Positions 1-8,982 of a DNA stretch of 64,000 nt are shown here, in pieces. The translations under genes and the position numbers were made by a program. This DNA is from Pseudolabrys sp035718275 (GTDB lineage: Bacteria > Pseudomonadota > Alphaproteobacteria > Rhizobiales > Xanthobacteraceae). A model generated the notes under the pieces. The model did no database searches. It was not told the DNA's origin and saw only the letters and a list, made by a program, of their open reading frames with translations. The DNA lies in the NCBI GenBank assembly GCA_035718275.1, contig DASTHI010000010.1:226067-290066 (forward strand), read 5' to 3'. Each line of letters starts with the position of its first letter. Position 1 is the stretch's first letter.

Positions 1-2184
1 ATGTCTGCGGGCGCAGAGCGTATCTGGCGCGCCTGCGGCGAAGCCATTCTTTCGGCAACCTTGCTGGTGTTTCTGTTTGCCTATTTGAATTTGTCACGGT
101 GGCATGTGCGATATGCGCACATCACGATTGCCTGGCTCGCTGCGCTTGCGGCGCTGATCGCGGTAGCAGTCTTTGACCCGGCAGTCGCCGCAGGAATTGC
201 ACGCATGTCTCTCGCTGGCATAGCGGTGTTTGGCCTTGGCCTTGTCATTTATCTATCGATGCACGGCTTCGATCGCGCCGTTTTGCTTATCCCGACCTGG
301 CTGCTTCTGGTCGTATGGACGGCTGCCGCCGCATTGGCTGTCACGGGCATGGTCACTAACGACATCATCGGCCCGGCTTTGCTTGGCGGACTTGTGCTGA
401 TCGTAATGCTGATCGGTTTCACCGTGATGCAGCATGCATTCGCCGGCGGAATTACCCACGGCATCGTTTCTGACGTGGAGCGGCGAGCGCTCGCACTTAC
501 CGGCGCCGGGGATTTGATATGGGACTGGGATGTGTCGGCTGATAAGGTATTCACCAGCCCTGAAACCGAGCACATGCTGGGACTCAAGCGTGGCGCCCTG
601 GAGGGCCCGGCCGCCGACTGGCTTGAGGTCCTGCATCCGCTCGATCGCGACCGGTTCCGTGCCTCGCTCGATGGAGTAGTCGAGCAGAGGCGCGGACGGC
701 TGACGCAAGACTTCCGGCTAAGGACGGCCGATGGGCACTATCTCTGGTTCACGCTTAAAGCACGGCCCGTGGTCGGGTCTGATGGAGAAGTCGTCAGGCT
801 CGTCGGCACCCTAGCCGATGTGACCGACTTCAAAACCGCTGAAGAAAGATTGCTTTTTGACGCGGTACACGACAACCTGACAGGCTTGCCCAACCGCGAG
901 CTGTTCATCGACAGGATGGAAGCGGCATTTGGATTTGCGCGGGCCGATTCTCAGATTCGACCGTCCATCCTGGTCATCGACCTCGATCGTTTCAAGCAGG
1001 TCAATGATTCGGTCGGAATGGCAGTAGGCGATTCGATTCTGCTCACAATTGCGCGGCGTTTGTCACGCCTGCTCAAGCCGCAGGACACCTTGGCTCGGCT
1101 CTCCGGGGATCAGTTCGCCCTTATTGTGATGTCGGAACGCGAGCCGGCCCGGATCGTCGCTTTTGCCGAAACCGTCCGTCGAACACTGCGTGCACCCATT
1201 GCATTCAATGACCGGGAGATCTTCCTCACCGCATCGATCGGACTTGCACTTACCGAGAATCTCGCGCGGCGCTCCGATGAGGTGCTCAAGGATGCGGAGC
1301 TCGCAATGTACTATGCCAAGCGCATCGGCGGCGATCGTATCGAGATTTTCAAACCGGCAATGCGATCACGTAAGACAGATCGGCTGACGATGGAATCGGA
1401 GCTGCGCCGAGCCATCGAGCGCGAGGAGATCAAGGTGCTCTATCAGCCCATTGTGCGGCTGGAAGATCGAGCCATTGCCGGATTTGAGGCTTTGGCACGC
1501 TGGGATCACCCGAAGCTCGGCCGTCTCTCGCCGGCCGAGTTCATCAACATCGCGGAGGAAATCGGGCTGATTGTGGATCTTGGGCTATTCGTGCTCGACT
1601 ACACGGCCAAGCAACTCACCCAGTGGCAAGCCGGTATGCGTTCCCAGGAGCCAGTATTTGCCAGCGTCAATGTTTCCTCGCGTCAACTGCTGCGGCACGA
1701 TCTCATTCAAGATCTGCGCAGTGTACTAAGCCGGTCAGCCGTAGCCCGCGGCACGCTGAAACTGGAGATCACGGAATCACTGGTGATGGAAAATCCTGAG
1801 CACGCCGCGCAAATGCTGGGACGCATCAGAGAGCTGGGCGCGGGCCTCGCGCTCGACGATTTCGGCACTGGACACTCATCGCTGGCATACCTGCAACGTT
1901 TCCCCTTCGATACGATAAAAATTGATCAGTCATTCGTTCGCACAACTCCGCGCGGCAGCCGACCGGTCATCCTGCGCTCGATTATCGCACTCGCACACGA
2001 TCTCGGGATGGAAGTCGTGGCTGAAGGCGCCGAAACCGATTCTGATGCTGTCGAGCTGTACCAGCTTGGCTGCGAATACGCGCAAGGATTTGCGTTTGGT
2101 GAGCCTATGACAAGCGAGGCTGCAGGTGACCTGCTTATTGACAAGCCAAGTCGGCTGCGCGCCCTGAAGGTCGCATCAGAGTAG
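1..2184 (+). CDS. Membrane PAS-GGDEF-EAL protein (c-di-GMP turnover), 5' end uncertain
   Basis: This protein is probably a membrane-bound cyclic-di-GMP phosphodiesterase. About five hydrophobic segments fill residues 15-145. A PAS domain follows (about 160-280, starting near LIWDWDV), then a GGDEF domain (about 285-445) and an EAL domain (about 460-715). The GGDEF signature reads SGDQF, so cyclase activity is unlikely. The EAL domain keeps GFEALAR, ITESLVMEN and LDDFGTGHSSL, so it may hydrolyse c-di-GMP, with the degenerate GGDEF perhaps sensing GTP. The frame is open to the first base of the window, so the ATG at position 1 may be internal and a longer N-terminal sensor may lie outside. Domain calls are firm; the start and the signal sensed are unknown. 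Confidence 0.9.
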   Translation: MSAGAERIWRACGEAILSATLLVFLFAYLNLSRWHVRYAHITIAWLAALAALIAVAVFDPAVAAGIARMSLAGIAVFGLGLVIYLSMHGFDRAVLLIPTWLLLVVWTAAAALAVTGMVTNDIIGPALLGGLVLIVMLIGFTVMQHAFAGGITHGIVSDVERRALALTGAGDLIWDWDVSADKVFTSPETEHMLGLKRGALEGPAADWLEVLHPLDRDRFRASLDGVVEQRRGRLTQDFRLRTADGHYLWFTLKARPVVGSDGEVVRLVGTLADVTDFKTAEERLLFDAVHDNLTGLPNRELFIDRMEAAFGFARADSQIRPSILVIDLDRFKQVNDSVGMAVGDSILLTIARRLSRLLKPQDTLARLSGDQFALIVMSEREPARIVAFAETVRRTLRAPIAFNDREIFLTASIGLALTENLARRSDEVLKDAELAMYYAKRIGGDRIEIFKPAMRSRKTDRLTMESELRRAIEREEIKVLYQPIVRLEDRAIAGFEALARWDHPKLGRLSPAEFINIAEEIGLIVDLGLFVLDYTAKQLTQWQAGMRSQEPVFASVNVSSRQLLRHDLIQDLRSVLSRSAVARGTLKLEITESLVMENPEHAAQMLGRIRELGAGLALDDFGTGHSSLAYLQRFPFDTIKIDQSFVRTTPRGSRPVILRSIIALAHDLGMEVVAEGAETDSDAVELYQLGCEYAQGFAFGEPMTSEAAGDLLIDKPSRLRALKVASE

Positions 2185-2209
2185 CGCGTGCCGCGTCTTG
2201 CAATGGCGT

Positions 2210-2833
2210 TCAGGCGTGCCCAGCTTCGCTCGACAACATGCCGAGATCTATCCCGATCTTCTTAAGCGCCTTTTCGTATTTCGTGTCGGTATCCTGCCCG
2301 AAAATCAGCTCTGGATCCGCAGCGCAGTGGAGCCATCCATTCTGCTGAATTTCCTGCTCGAGCTGCCCTGGTGCCCAGCCTGCGTAACCGAGAGCGAGAA
2401 TTGCGCTGGTTGGTCCCTTGCCACGCGCAATGGCCTTGAGAATATCGAGCGTCGCCGTGAGACAAATGCCTTCATCGATCGGCAACGTGGAATTCTCGAT
2501 GAAAAAATCTGCCGAATGCAGGACAAATCCCCGCCCAGTTTCCACGGGGCCACCCTTGAGCACTTTGACGTCCTCGGCCCGGGTCGGAATCTGGATTCGT
2601 TCGGTTGCGGGAATGACTTCAAGCTGAACCAGCAAGTCGGGGAACTTGATGTTCTGGGCCGGATGATTGACGATGATGCCCATTGCACCTTCAGTCGAAT
2701 GTGCGCACACATAGATGACTGCACGGGCAAAACGCTCATCATTCATCGCAGGCATTGCGATCAGCATCTGCCCATCGAGATAGCCGCGTCCCGGAGCCAC
2801 AGCTTGATCCCTCGATTTGCCTGAAATCTTCAT
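2210..2833 (-). CDS. YqgE/AlgH family protein (UPF0301)
   Basis: This is a 207-residue protein of the YqgE/AlgH family, whose biochemical role is not established. It shows the family layout: GYLDGQMLIAMPAM near the N-terminus (the usual start is G-x-LLIAxPxM), then the conserved MGIIVNHP stretch, a GGPV motif, and LGYAGWAPGQLEQEI towards the C-terminus. Length fits the family (about 185-200 residues). It converges on the EAL gene and diverges from the DsbD-like gene at 3010. No signal peptide is seen, so it is probably cytoplasmic. The start is the ATG at 2833, though a slightly later start would give a more typical N-terminus. Confidence 0.93.
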   Translation of the reverse strand: MKISGKSRDQAVAPGRGYLDGQMLIAMPAMNDERFARAVIYVCAHSTEGAMGIIVNHPAQNIKFPDLLVQLEVIPATERIQIPTRAEDVKVLKGGPVETGRGFVLHSADFFIENSTLPIDEGICLTATLDILKAIARGKGPTSAILALGYAGWAPGQLEQEIQQNGWLHCAADPELIFGQDTDTKYEKALKKIGIDLGMLSSEAGHA

Positions 2834-3009
2834 GGCAAAAGGTTACCTGATCGATCTGCCTTTGCAAACGAAGCTTGGGTCGGAAAGTTCAATCCTTCAC
2901 ACGTATTCGACGCAAGAATTATGGCAGGGGCTCGCTCAGATCGTGTTCAATATCTGCTCACAATGAATTCAATGGCGCGGCAAATGGTTACCAATTACAC
3001 GATCTTTCT

Positions 3010-3846
3010 ATGAAAAGGCGCCGGAGCCTGTCTATTGCACTGGTTTGCTGCGGGATTGCTATGCTCCCCGCCAAAAACGCGCGCGCCGACGACGAATCGC
3101 GCTGGAGCGAAGACGTGCGGTCGGCCATGCGGCTGATTGCCGGATCAAATACCGGTGGGAATCCAACCTTGCACGCCGGCGTTGAAATCAAGTTGCAGCC
3201 GGGATGGAAGACGTACTGGCGCTATCCGGGTGATTCCGGCGTACCTCCACATTTCGATTTTTCGGGGTCCGAAAACCTGAAGGACGCTGATGTATTATAT
3301 CCTGCGCCCCATCTTTTCACGGATGAAACCGGCCAATCCCTTGGCTACAAGGATGCCGTCGTCTTTCCGATCCTTGTCTCACCTCAGCATCAGGGCAAGC
3401 CAATCCGCTTGCGCCTGAAACTGACGTATGCCGTCTGTGAAAAATTATGCATTCCAGCCGAAGGTACTGCTGAGCTCGAAATATTCTCGGTGACGAGCTC
3501 GCACGCCGCATTGTTGAAGGCAGCCGAAGCACGTGTGCCAAAACCCGTCCCTGCGGCCGATCTGGGGTTATTGGTCAAGCGCATTGCAAGCGGAGCAAAA
3601 CCTAAGGTCGAGGTTGAACTCAGTGCCACAAGTGGCAAGTTGGTGGAAATTTTCGTGGAAGGTCCCACCCCGAATTGGGCCCTCCCCATTCCAACGCCCG
3701 TGAAACCGGCGCCTCCAGGGCGCGCCCGGTTCCAGTTTCAGCTTGATGGATTGCCTCCGGGAGTCGATCCCAATCGCGCAACCGACCTGGTATTTACGGT
3801 GGTCACTGGAGACCGGGCGGCTGAAGTGAAGACCCGTCTCGACTAA
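3010..3846 (+). CDS. DsbD alpha-domain-like periplasmic protein
   Basis: This is a 278-residue exported protein. A signal peptide (residues 1-23: KRRR, a hydrophobic run, then ARADDE) is followed by a domain like the N-terminal thiol-disulfide interchange domain of DsbD. The match lies in the GWKTYWRYPGDSGVPP region and in the cysteine pair of YAVCEKLCIPAEG (C-x3-C), as in DsbD alpha and related copper/cytochrome maturation proteins. There is no transmembrane DsbD beta domain, so it is a stand-alone periplasmic module, perhaps a thiol-redox partner. The ATG at 3010 was preferred over an upstream in-frame TTG because it starts a proper signal peptide. The next gene is a thiol peroxidase, which fits a redox theme. 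Confidence 0.85.
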   Translation: MKRRRSLSIALVCCGIAMLPAKNARADDESRWSEDVRSAMRLIAGSNTGGNPTLHAGVEIKLQPGWKTYWRYPGDSGVPPHFDFSGSENLKDADVLYPAPHLFTDETGQSLGYKDAVVFPILVSPQHQGKPIRLRLKLTYAVCEKLCIPAEGTAELEIFSVTSSHAALLKAAEARVPKPVPAADLGLLVKRIASGAKPKVEVELSATSGKLVEIFVEGPTPNWALPIPTPVKPAPPGRARFQFQLDGLPPGVDPNRATDLVFTVVTGDRAAEVKTRLD

Positions 3847-3919
3847 TCGGAAGCAACGGCGTAATTACGCCAGCCGAGACGAAGAAACGCGAAGCGAACC
3901 GGAAAGTGAGAGGATGACC

Positions 3920-4405
3920 ATGCCCATCAAGGTCGGTGATCGACTGCCCGATACCAAATTCCGCGTGATGACAACGGAGGGACCCGCTTGGAAAACCACG
4001 GACGAGGTTTTCAAGGGCCGCAAGGTCGCTCTCTTTGCAGTGCCGGGTGCCTTCACTCCCACCTGCAACAATCTGCATATGCCAAGCTTTTTGAAAAATG
4101 CCGAGGCGATCAAGGCCAAGGGCGTCCACACCATTGCGGTCACGGGCGTTAATGACGTCTTTGTCATGGAAGCCTGGAAGAAATCGAGCGGAGCTGACGG
4201 CAAAATTGAGTTTCTTGCCGACGGTAATGGCGATTTTGCCAAAGCTATTGACATGACCTTCGATGGCGCCGGCAATGGGCTAGGCGTACGATCCAAGCGC
4301 TATTCCATGCTCGTTGATGATGGAGTGGTCAAAAAGCTGAACGTCGAAGATGCTCCAGGAAAATGCGATATTTCCGGGGGGCAGGCGCTTCTCGCGCAAC
4401 TTTAG
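3920..4405 (+). CDS. Peroxiredoxin (Prx5/AhpE-like, glutaredoxin-dependent type)
   Basis: This thiol peroxidase reduces hydrogen peroxide and organic hydroperoxides. The family signature VPGAFTPTC carries the peroxidatic cysteine (about residue 46). A second cysteine lies near the C-terminus in GKCDISG and could act in resolution. Length (161 residues) is typical of atypical 2-Cys peroxiredoxins of the Prx5 group. Two start codons compete: ATG 3914 directly abuts AGAGG, whereas ATG 3920 has it about 8 bases upstream and begins MPIKVGD, the usual family N-terminus, so 3920 was chosen. It lies 73 bases after the DsbD-like gene, possibly in the same transcript. It is cytoplasmic. Confidence 0.95.
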   Translation: MPIKVGDRLPDTKFRVMTTEGPAWKTTDEVFKGRKVALFAVPGAFTPTCNNLHMPSFLKNAEAIKAKGVHTIAVTGVNDVFVMEAWKKSSGADGKIEFLADGNGDFAKAIDMTFDGAGNGLGVRSKRYSMLVDDGVVKKLNVEDAPGKCDISGGQALLAQL

Positions 4406-4633
4406 AGCAGAATCGGAAATTGAAATGGCACGCCGTCGGGCCTGACTTGTTCCAGCCATGATTGAAATTGCACAAGCCTGACGGAGACCCGCGAGCTGAG
4501 GCGTGCGAGAGCACGCTGTCTTTCGGACGGCTATGCGCAGGCACGGCAATTCAATCCAGACCTGCACAAGTCCGATCAATTGCAATGCGATTTTTTGCCC
4601 GCAAGCAATCGATGCTGCGCGGTAGGCGGCAAT

Positions 4634-5104
4634 CTATTTCACTTTCATGGCGCCGACTGCCCCCGCACGTGCTGCCACTAAGCCTTGCCGCGCCAACTCA
4701 TCTGCGCGCTCATTCATCGTGTGACCGGCATGACCCTTAACCCAATGCCAGTGCACCTTGTGATGGCCGAGGGCCTTGTCGAGACGCTTCCAGAGGTCGA
4801 CGTTTTTGACTGGTTTCCTGTCGGCCGTTCGCCAGCCGTTCTTCTTCCAGCTGACAATCCATGACGTGATTCCGTTCTTGAGATATTCGCTATCGGTGTG
4901 AAGGTCCACCGTGCAGGATCGGTTGAGGGCTTCCAAAGCCGCAATTGCCGCCATCAACTCCATTCGATTATTGGTCGTATGCGGCTCGCCTCCGTAGAGT
5001 TCTTTTACGTGATTGCCAAAAGCGAGAATCGCTCCCCAGCCGCCCGGTCCCGGATTACCGGAGCACGCGCCGTCGGTATGTATCGTGACGCGCTGATCGC
5101 TCAT
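4634..5104 (-). CDS. rnhA: Ribonuclease HI
   Basis: RNase HI cleaves the RNA strand of RNA-DNA hybrids (primers, R-loops) using two metal ions. All four catalytic acids are in context: the Asp in IHTDGACSGNPGPGGWGA, the Glu in NNRMELMAAI, the Asp in LHTDSEYLKNGI, and the Asp in MNERADELAR. The basic protrusion W-x3-WKKNGWRT is also present. Length is 156 residues, as in E. coli. Its ATG overlaps the last base of thrB, so it is translationally coupled as the third gene of an ispH-thrB-rnhA operon, an order common in Hyphomicrobiales. Confidence 0.98.
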   Translation of the reverse strand: MSDQRVTIHTDGACSGNPGPGGWGAILAFGNHVKELYGGEPHTTNNRMELMAAIAALEALNRSCTVDLHTDSEYLKNGITSWIVSWKKNGWRTADRKPVKNVDLWKRLDKALGHHKVHWHWVKGHAGHTMNERADELARQGLVAARAGAVGAMKVK

Positions 5105-6063
5105 CAGAGTCCGTAGTCCTCAATGCCCTTAACGGATTGATGGAAACGCAGCTTACGAAAATATTCGAGTGGATCTTTGGGTCGCACGAGAGCCCCATCA
5201 GGGACCGCCAGCCAGTCGATCAGCCGCGTGAGCAGAAACCGCATCGCCGCGCCACGGGCCAGTATGGGAAGGGCTTTGCGCTCGGATAGCGAGAGTGCAC
5301 GGATTTTCCCATATGCGTTGAGCAGGGACCGACCCTTCGTGACATTGTAGGAATGATCGGCCTCGAAGCACCAGGCATTCAGGCACACCGCAATATCGTA
5401 TGCCAGCGTATCGATGCAGGCAAAATAGAAATCGATCACGCCTGACAGCTTATCGCCAAGAAAGAATACATTGTCCGGGAACAGATCTGCGTGGATGACC
5501 CCTTGCGGCAAGTCACGCGGCCAGATTTTCTCGAGAACATCGAGCTCCCTGGCGATCTCGGCGCACAAGCCATCCCGCACATCATCGCCGCGGAGCTTCG
5601 CCTGATTATAGAGCGAACGCCAGCTGCGGAGCGATAGCGCGTTGGCACGCTTGAGCTTGAAGCCGCTTCCGGCAAGATGCAGCCGAGCCAACACGTCGCC
5701 GACCGCCGCGCAATGCGTCGGATTCGGGCGACGAATCCAGAGTCCGTCGAGAAATGTCACGACGGCGGCTGGCCGGCCTGCTAGTCTTCCGAGAACCCCG
5801 CCCTGCTTGTTCTTCACAGGCTGCGGGCACGTGATGCCGCGCGAGGCGAGGTGCTCCATCAAGCCGAGAAAAAAGGGAAGGTCGTCCTCAGCCACCCTTT
5901 TTTCGTATAGCGTGAGAATGAAATTCCCGGCGCCGGTGTGTAGGAGAAAATTAGAGTTCTCGACGCCTTCGGCGATGCCTTTGTAGGACAGCAGCTCTCC
6001 GATATCGTAATTGGCAATGAAGCGTGCGAGCTCGTCCGCCGCAACGTCGGTATAGACAGCCAT
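5104..6063 (-). CDS. thrB: Homoserine kinase (type II, APH-fold)
   Basis: This enzyme phosphorylates homoserine with ATP on the way to threonine. It belongs to the aminoglycoside-phosphotransferase-like ThrB group of alphaproteobacteria and pseudomonads, not the GHMP kinases. The catalytic loop reads VIHADLFPDNVFF, with the catalytic Asp and Asn, followed by the metal-binding Asp in SGVIDFYFA. The N-terminus (AVYTDVAADELARFIANYDIG) and GIAEGVENSNF match the family, and the length of 319 residues is typical. It starts 6 bases after ispH and overlaps rnhA by one base, so the three genes are almost certainly co-transcribed. Confidence 0.97.
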   Translation of the reverse strand: MAVYTDVAADELARFIANYDIGELLSYKGIAEGVENSNFLLHTGAGNFILTLYEKRVAEDDLPFFLGLMEHLASRGITCPQPVKNKQGGVLGRLAGRPAAVVTFLDGLWIRRPNPTHCAAVGDVLARLHLAGSGFKLKRANALSLRSWRSLYNQAKLRGDDVRDGLCAEIARELDVLEKIWPRDLPQGVIHADLFPDNVFFLGDKLSGVIDFYFACIDTLAYDIAVCLNAWCFEADHSYNVTKGRSLLNAYGKIRALSLSERKALPILARGAAMRFLLTRLIDWLAVPDGALVRPKDPLEYFRKLRFHQSVKGIEDYGL

Positions 6064-6069
6064 CGAGCA

Positions 6070-7041
6070 TCACTCCGCCGGCTCATGCTCTCGTAATGGA
6101 CGAGGTAATGGGAAGAACACCCCCTCATCGACCGCGGAAACCGTTTCGATCTCCAGCGCGAACCGGGCAGAAAATGCAGCGATAACTTCCTGAACCAGTA
6201 TTTCCGGAGCGGAAGCCCCGGCTGTTATGCCAAGCCTGGACACTCCCTCGAACGCGTGCCAGTCGATATCGGCCGCCCGCTGAACCAGCACAGCACGAGG
6301 ACAACCGCTCCGCTCGGCGACCTCGGTTAGCCGCTGCGAATTCGAAGAGTTCGGCGCGCCGACCACAATCATCATATCAACCCGAGGCGCAACACGTTTA
6401 ACTGCCTCCTGCCGGTTAGTCGTCGCATAACAGATATCTTCTTTGTGGGGTCCGACGATGTTTGGAAAGCGCCGCTTGAGAACGTCAACGATCGCGGCTG
6501 TATCGTCCACCGACAGCGTGGTCTGAGTCACATATGCGAGGTTATTAGCATCTCGCGGAGTAAATTGCTCGGCATCATCCGTGCTCTGGATCAGGCAAAC
6601 CCTTCCCGCAGGTAGCTGGCCCATCGTTCCGACAACTTCGGGGTGACCGGCGTGGCCAATAAGTACTATCTCTCGTCCCCGTCGGTTGTGTATCTCCGCC
6701 TCACGATGAACCTTGGTGACCAGGGGACATGTGGCGTCGAGCGTAACCAGGTTGCGCCGGGCCGCCTCTTCGGGGACCGTCCGCGGCACCCCGTGCGCAG
6801 AAAAGATGACCGGCGACTGGCTATCCGGAATTTCACTAAGTTCCTCGACGAAGATGGCGCCCTTGGCACGCAGGCTGTCGACTACATAGCGGTTGTGCAC
6901 GATTTCATGGCGAACATAGACGGGCGGTCCATACATTGAGAGCGCCCTCTCCACGGATTCGATAGCCCGTACAACCCCCGCGCAAAAACCCCGTGGCGAG
7001 CAGAGAAGCACTTTCAGAGCGGGTTTTGAAGGTGATGCCAT
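6070..7041 (-). CDS. ispH: 4-hydroxy-3-methylbut-2-enyl diphosphate reductase
   Basis: IspH is the last enzyme of the MEP pathway. It reduces HMBPP to IPP and DMAPP with a [4Fe-4S] cluster. The three cluster cysteines are visible in SPRGFCAGVVRAIE, LDATCPLVTKVH and DICYATTNRQEAV. The substrate-binding His/Glu residues occur in the IGHAGHPEV and TQTTLS segments. At 323 residues it is full length. It heads the operon ispH-thrB-rnhA and is divergent from the TrcR gene, with 186 bases between them. It is cytoplasmic and probably essential, as no mevalonate genes are seen here. Confidence 0.98.
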   Translation of the reverse strand: MASPSKPALKVLLCSPRGFCAGVVRAIESVERALSMYGPPVYVRHEIVHNRYVVDSLRAKGAIFVEELSEIPDSQSPVIFSAHGVPRTVPEEAARRNLVTLDATCPLVTKVHREAEIHNRRGREIVLIGHAGHPEVVGTMGQLPAGRVCLIQSTDDAEQFTPRDANNLAYVTQTTLSVDDTAAIVDVLKRRFPNIVGPHKEDICYATTNRQEAVKRVAPRVDMMIVVGAPNSSNSQRLTEVAERSGCPRAVLVQRAADIDWHAFEGVSRLGITAGASAPEILVQEVIAAFSARFALEIETVSAVDEGVFFPLPRPLREHEPAE

Positions 7042-7227
7042 GATCCCTCAATATCGCGCGTTTACGCGCGCATCTCAGTAGTCGAAATGGGCCGCGCCGG
7101 CCTACTCTGTCAAGCGAAACGGTTGCATGAAGGGGGATCCCCACCTATATTCTCGGCAATTTTCCGATCATCGCTGATGATCCGGTGCTTCGTCTGAAGG
7201 CGGGCGAAGCGTAGAGGAGATTTTGCC

Positions 7228-7950
7228 ATGGCGACCGCAGCACCCTTGATGCCGAAAGCGACTGCCGTTTGGCTTTTGGACAATACTGCCCTGTCGTTCG
7301 ATCAGATCGCCGAGTTCTGCAAGCTCCACCCATTGGAGGTGAAGGCGATCGCGGACGGTGATGCCGCGCAAGGTATCAAGGGCCTGGATCCCATTCTTAC
7401 CGGACAACTCACCCGCGAGCAGATCGCGTACGCAGAGAAGAACCCCGATGCTCGCCTGAAGCTTACGGAACCGAAGGTGGCGCTGCCCTCGTCCGAACGA
7501 GCCAAAAAGGGGCCTCGTTATACGCCCGTGTCTCGCCGTCAGGATCGCCCCAACGCGATCTTGTGGCTCGTTCGCAATCACCCGGAACTTAAGGACAGCG
7601 CGATCATGCGACTCGTCGGCACAACGAAGTCGACCATCGCGTCAATACGCGACCGCACGCACTGGAACTCCGCCAACCTCACGCCGATGGATCCTGTGAC
7701 GCTGGGACTCTGCTCGCAGATCGATCTCGATCTCGAGGTCCAGCGCGCCAATAAGGAAAAACCCGCGCCCGTGGACGCCGGCGCGACATTGCTGCCCGCT
7801 TCCGAGACAACATCACGTAGAGAAGAAGCTGCTCCTGCCTCTGCGCAGGCCGAGCAAAAAACTGGGGCGACTGAACTGGATGTCAACGCCGTGTTCGCAA
7901 AACTCAAGCAACTCGGCGGAAAGAGCGACAAGGAGGGCGACGGCGGCTAG
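7228..7950 (+). CDS. trcR: Cell-cycle transcriptional regulator TrcR (DUF1013)
   Basis: This 240-residue protein belongs to the DUF1013/TrcR family, which is restricted to alphaproteobacteria and associated with RNA polymerase and cell-cycle transcription. The conserved block runs from MPKATAVWLLDNTALSFDQIAEFC through the GDAAQGIKGLDPI and RRQDRPNAILWLVRNHPEL segments to KSTIASIRDRTHW and MDPVTLGLC. Two helix-turn-helix-like stretches (around residues 20-45 and 110-140) suggest DNA contact. The last 60 residues are Ala/Glu-rich and poorly conserved. A strong GAGGAGA lies 8 bases before the ATG. The gene stands alone, divergent from ispH. Confidence 0.93.
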   Translation: MATAAPLMPKATAVWLLDNTALSFDQIAEFCKLHPLEVKAIADGDAAQGIKGLDPILTGQLTREQIAYAEKNPDARLKLTEPKVALPSSERAKKGPRYTPVSRRQDRPNAILWLVRNHPELKDSAIMRLVGTTKSTIASIRDRTHWNSANLTPMDPVTLGLCSQIDLDLEVQRANKEKPAPVDAGATLLPASETTSRREEAAPASAQAEQKTGATELDVNAVFAKLKQLGGKSDKEGDGG

Positions 7951-7998
7951 GAGTTCATCTGCTGCCGCCGCGCTATCGTCGCCGCCGAATGTGCGGCT

Positions 7999-8811
7999 TC
8001 AATAGCCGCGCTTTCCTTCAATGGCGGCCACATATCGCGCAACCGATTTTTCCAGTACCTGCTTGGCATCTTTTGCGATCACGCGGTCAAAGTAGTGGCC
8101 ATAGATCACGTCGAAATCGAACGGCGACATCGCCATCCCGATATATTCGACCTCTCGCTTCGACAGCGGAATGAAATTCGGATAGCTGCGCATGAACGAC
8201 AGCCATTTCCGATCGGTGGCGACGCTCAGGATATCTCCTGCGCAGACGACACCTCGGCCGCCGGCTCCACGCGACCAATGCATCACGGTTCCGCCTGGAA
8301 AATGCCCGCCGCATCGTACCAACGTGACGTGCTCCCAGAGTTTGAGGGTATCGCCATCCCAAAGCTTGACTGCAGAATCCTTGCGCACGATCCATTCACG
8401 ATCCGCAGCGTGAAGATGGATTGGGCAGCCAAACGCGTGCGCCCACTCGACCATGGTCGTGTAGAAGTGCGGGTGCGAGATTGCCACGCCTTTCAGCCCG
8501 CCAAGCCCCTTGATCAACGTTATCGTCGCAGGGTCAAGCGTCGCTACGCAATCCCACAAGAGATTCCCAGCTTCCGTACGAATCAGTAGCGCGCGTTGGC
8601 CGATTGCAAAGCCGGCGCCAATGCCTATGACACCGGGCTCGTATTCGCGAAAGCTGTTTTGATGACTCTGGGACAGAGCATCGAGCGTGGTCCAGGTTTG
8701 TCCACGCGATGGCACGTACTGTCGTTCTTCCTCGCAAATGATGCACTCTTGCGGTGGCTGTGACGTCTGCGGGTACTGGGTACCACAGGCTGTGCAGATA
8801 TAGAGGGGCAT
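7999..8811 (-). CDS. MBL-fold metallohydrolase with N-terminal rubredoxin-like zinc finger
   Basis: This 270-residue protein has a small N-terminal metal-binding knuckle (MPLYICTACGTQYP ... PPQECIICEEE; two CxxC pairs) and then a metallo-beta-lactamase fold. The MBL motifs are partly unusual. AISHPHFYTTMVEW replaces the canonical HxHxDH, giving HPHFYT, and a later His lies in VRCGGHFPGGTVMHW, followed by CAGDILSVATDR. The family is annotated in many rhizobia as a hydrolase of unknown substrate. The altered metal motif makes ordinary di-zinc chemistry uncertain. It is a single gene, 171 bases from the start of the radical-SAM stop region. Confidence 0.85.
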   Translation of the reverse strand: MPLYICTACGTQYPQTSQPPQECIICEEERQYVPSRGQTWTTLDALSQSHQNSFREYEPGVIGIGAGFAIGQRALLIRTEAGNLLWDCVATLDPATITLIKGLGGLKGVAISHPHFYTTMVEWAHAFGCPIHLHAADREWIVRKDSAVKLWDGDTLKLWEHVTLVRCGGHFPGGTVMHWSRGAGGRGVVCAGDILSVATDRKWLSFMRSYPNFIPLSKREVEYIGMAMSPFDFDVIYGHYFDRVIAKDAKQVLEKSVARYVAAIEGKRGY

Positions 8812-8982
8812 ATCGGTCTCGGAAGGTATGTTTCGCCTCGGGACCAGCTTTTGCTATCAGCTGGAGACGAGAACTCTCAGTGCGTATCGCTAATGGCACG
8901 CTTTGCACCGCAGATGCAATATGCGCGCAAGTTACCGATCCCGCGTGGCTCACCCAGTGATGGCCCCTCAGGGGAAATCCAG

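Noticed and set aside
2198..2824. A 208-codon plus-strand frame opposite the YqgE gene
   Set aside because: It is the antisense of a well-recognised YqgE protein and has no family-like content.
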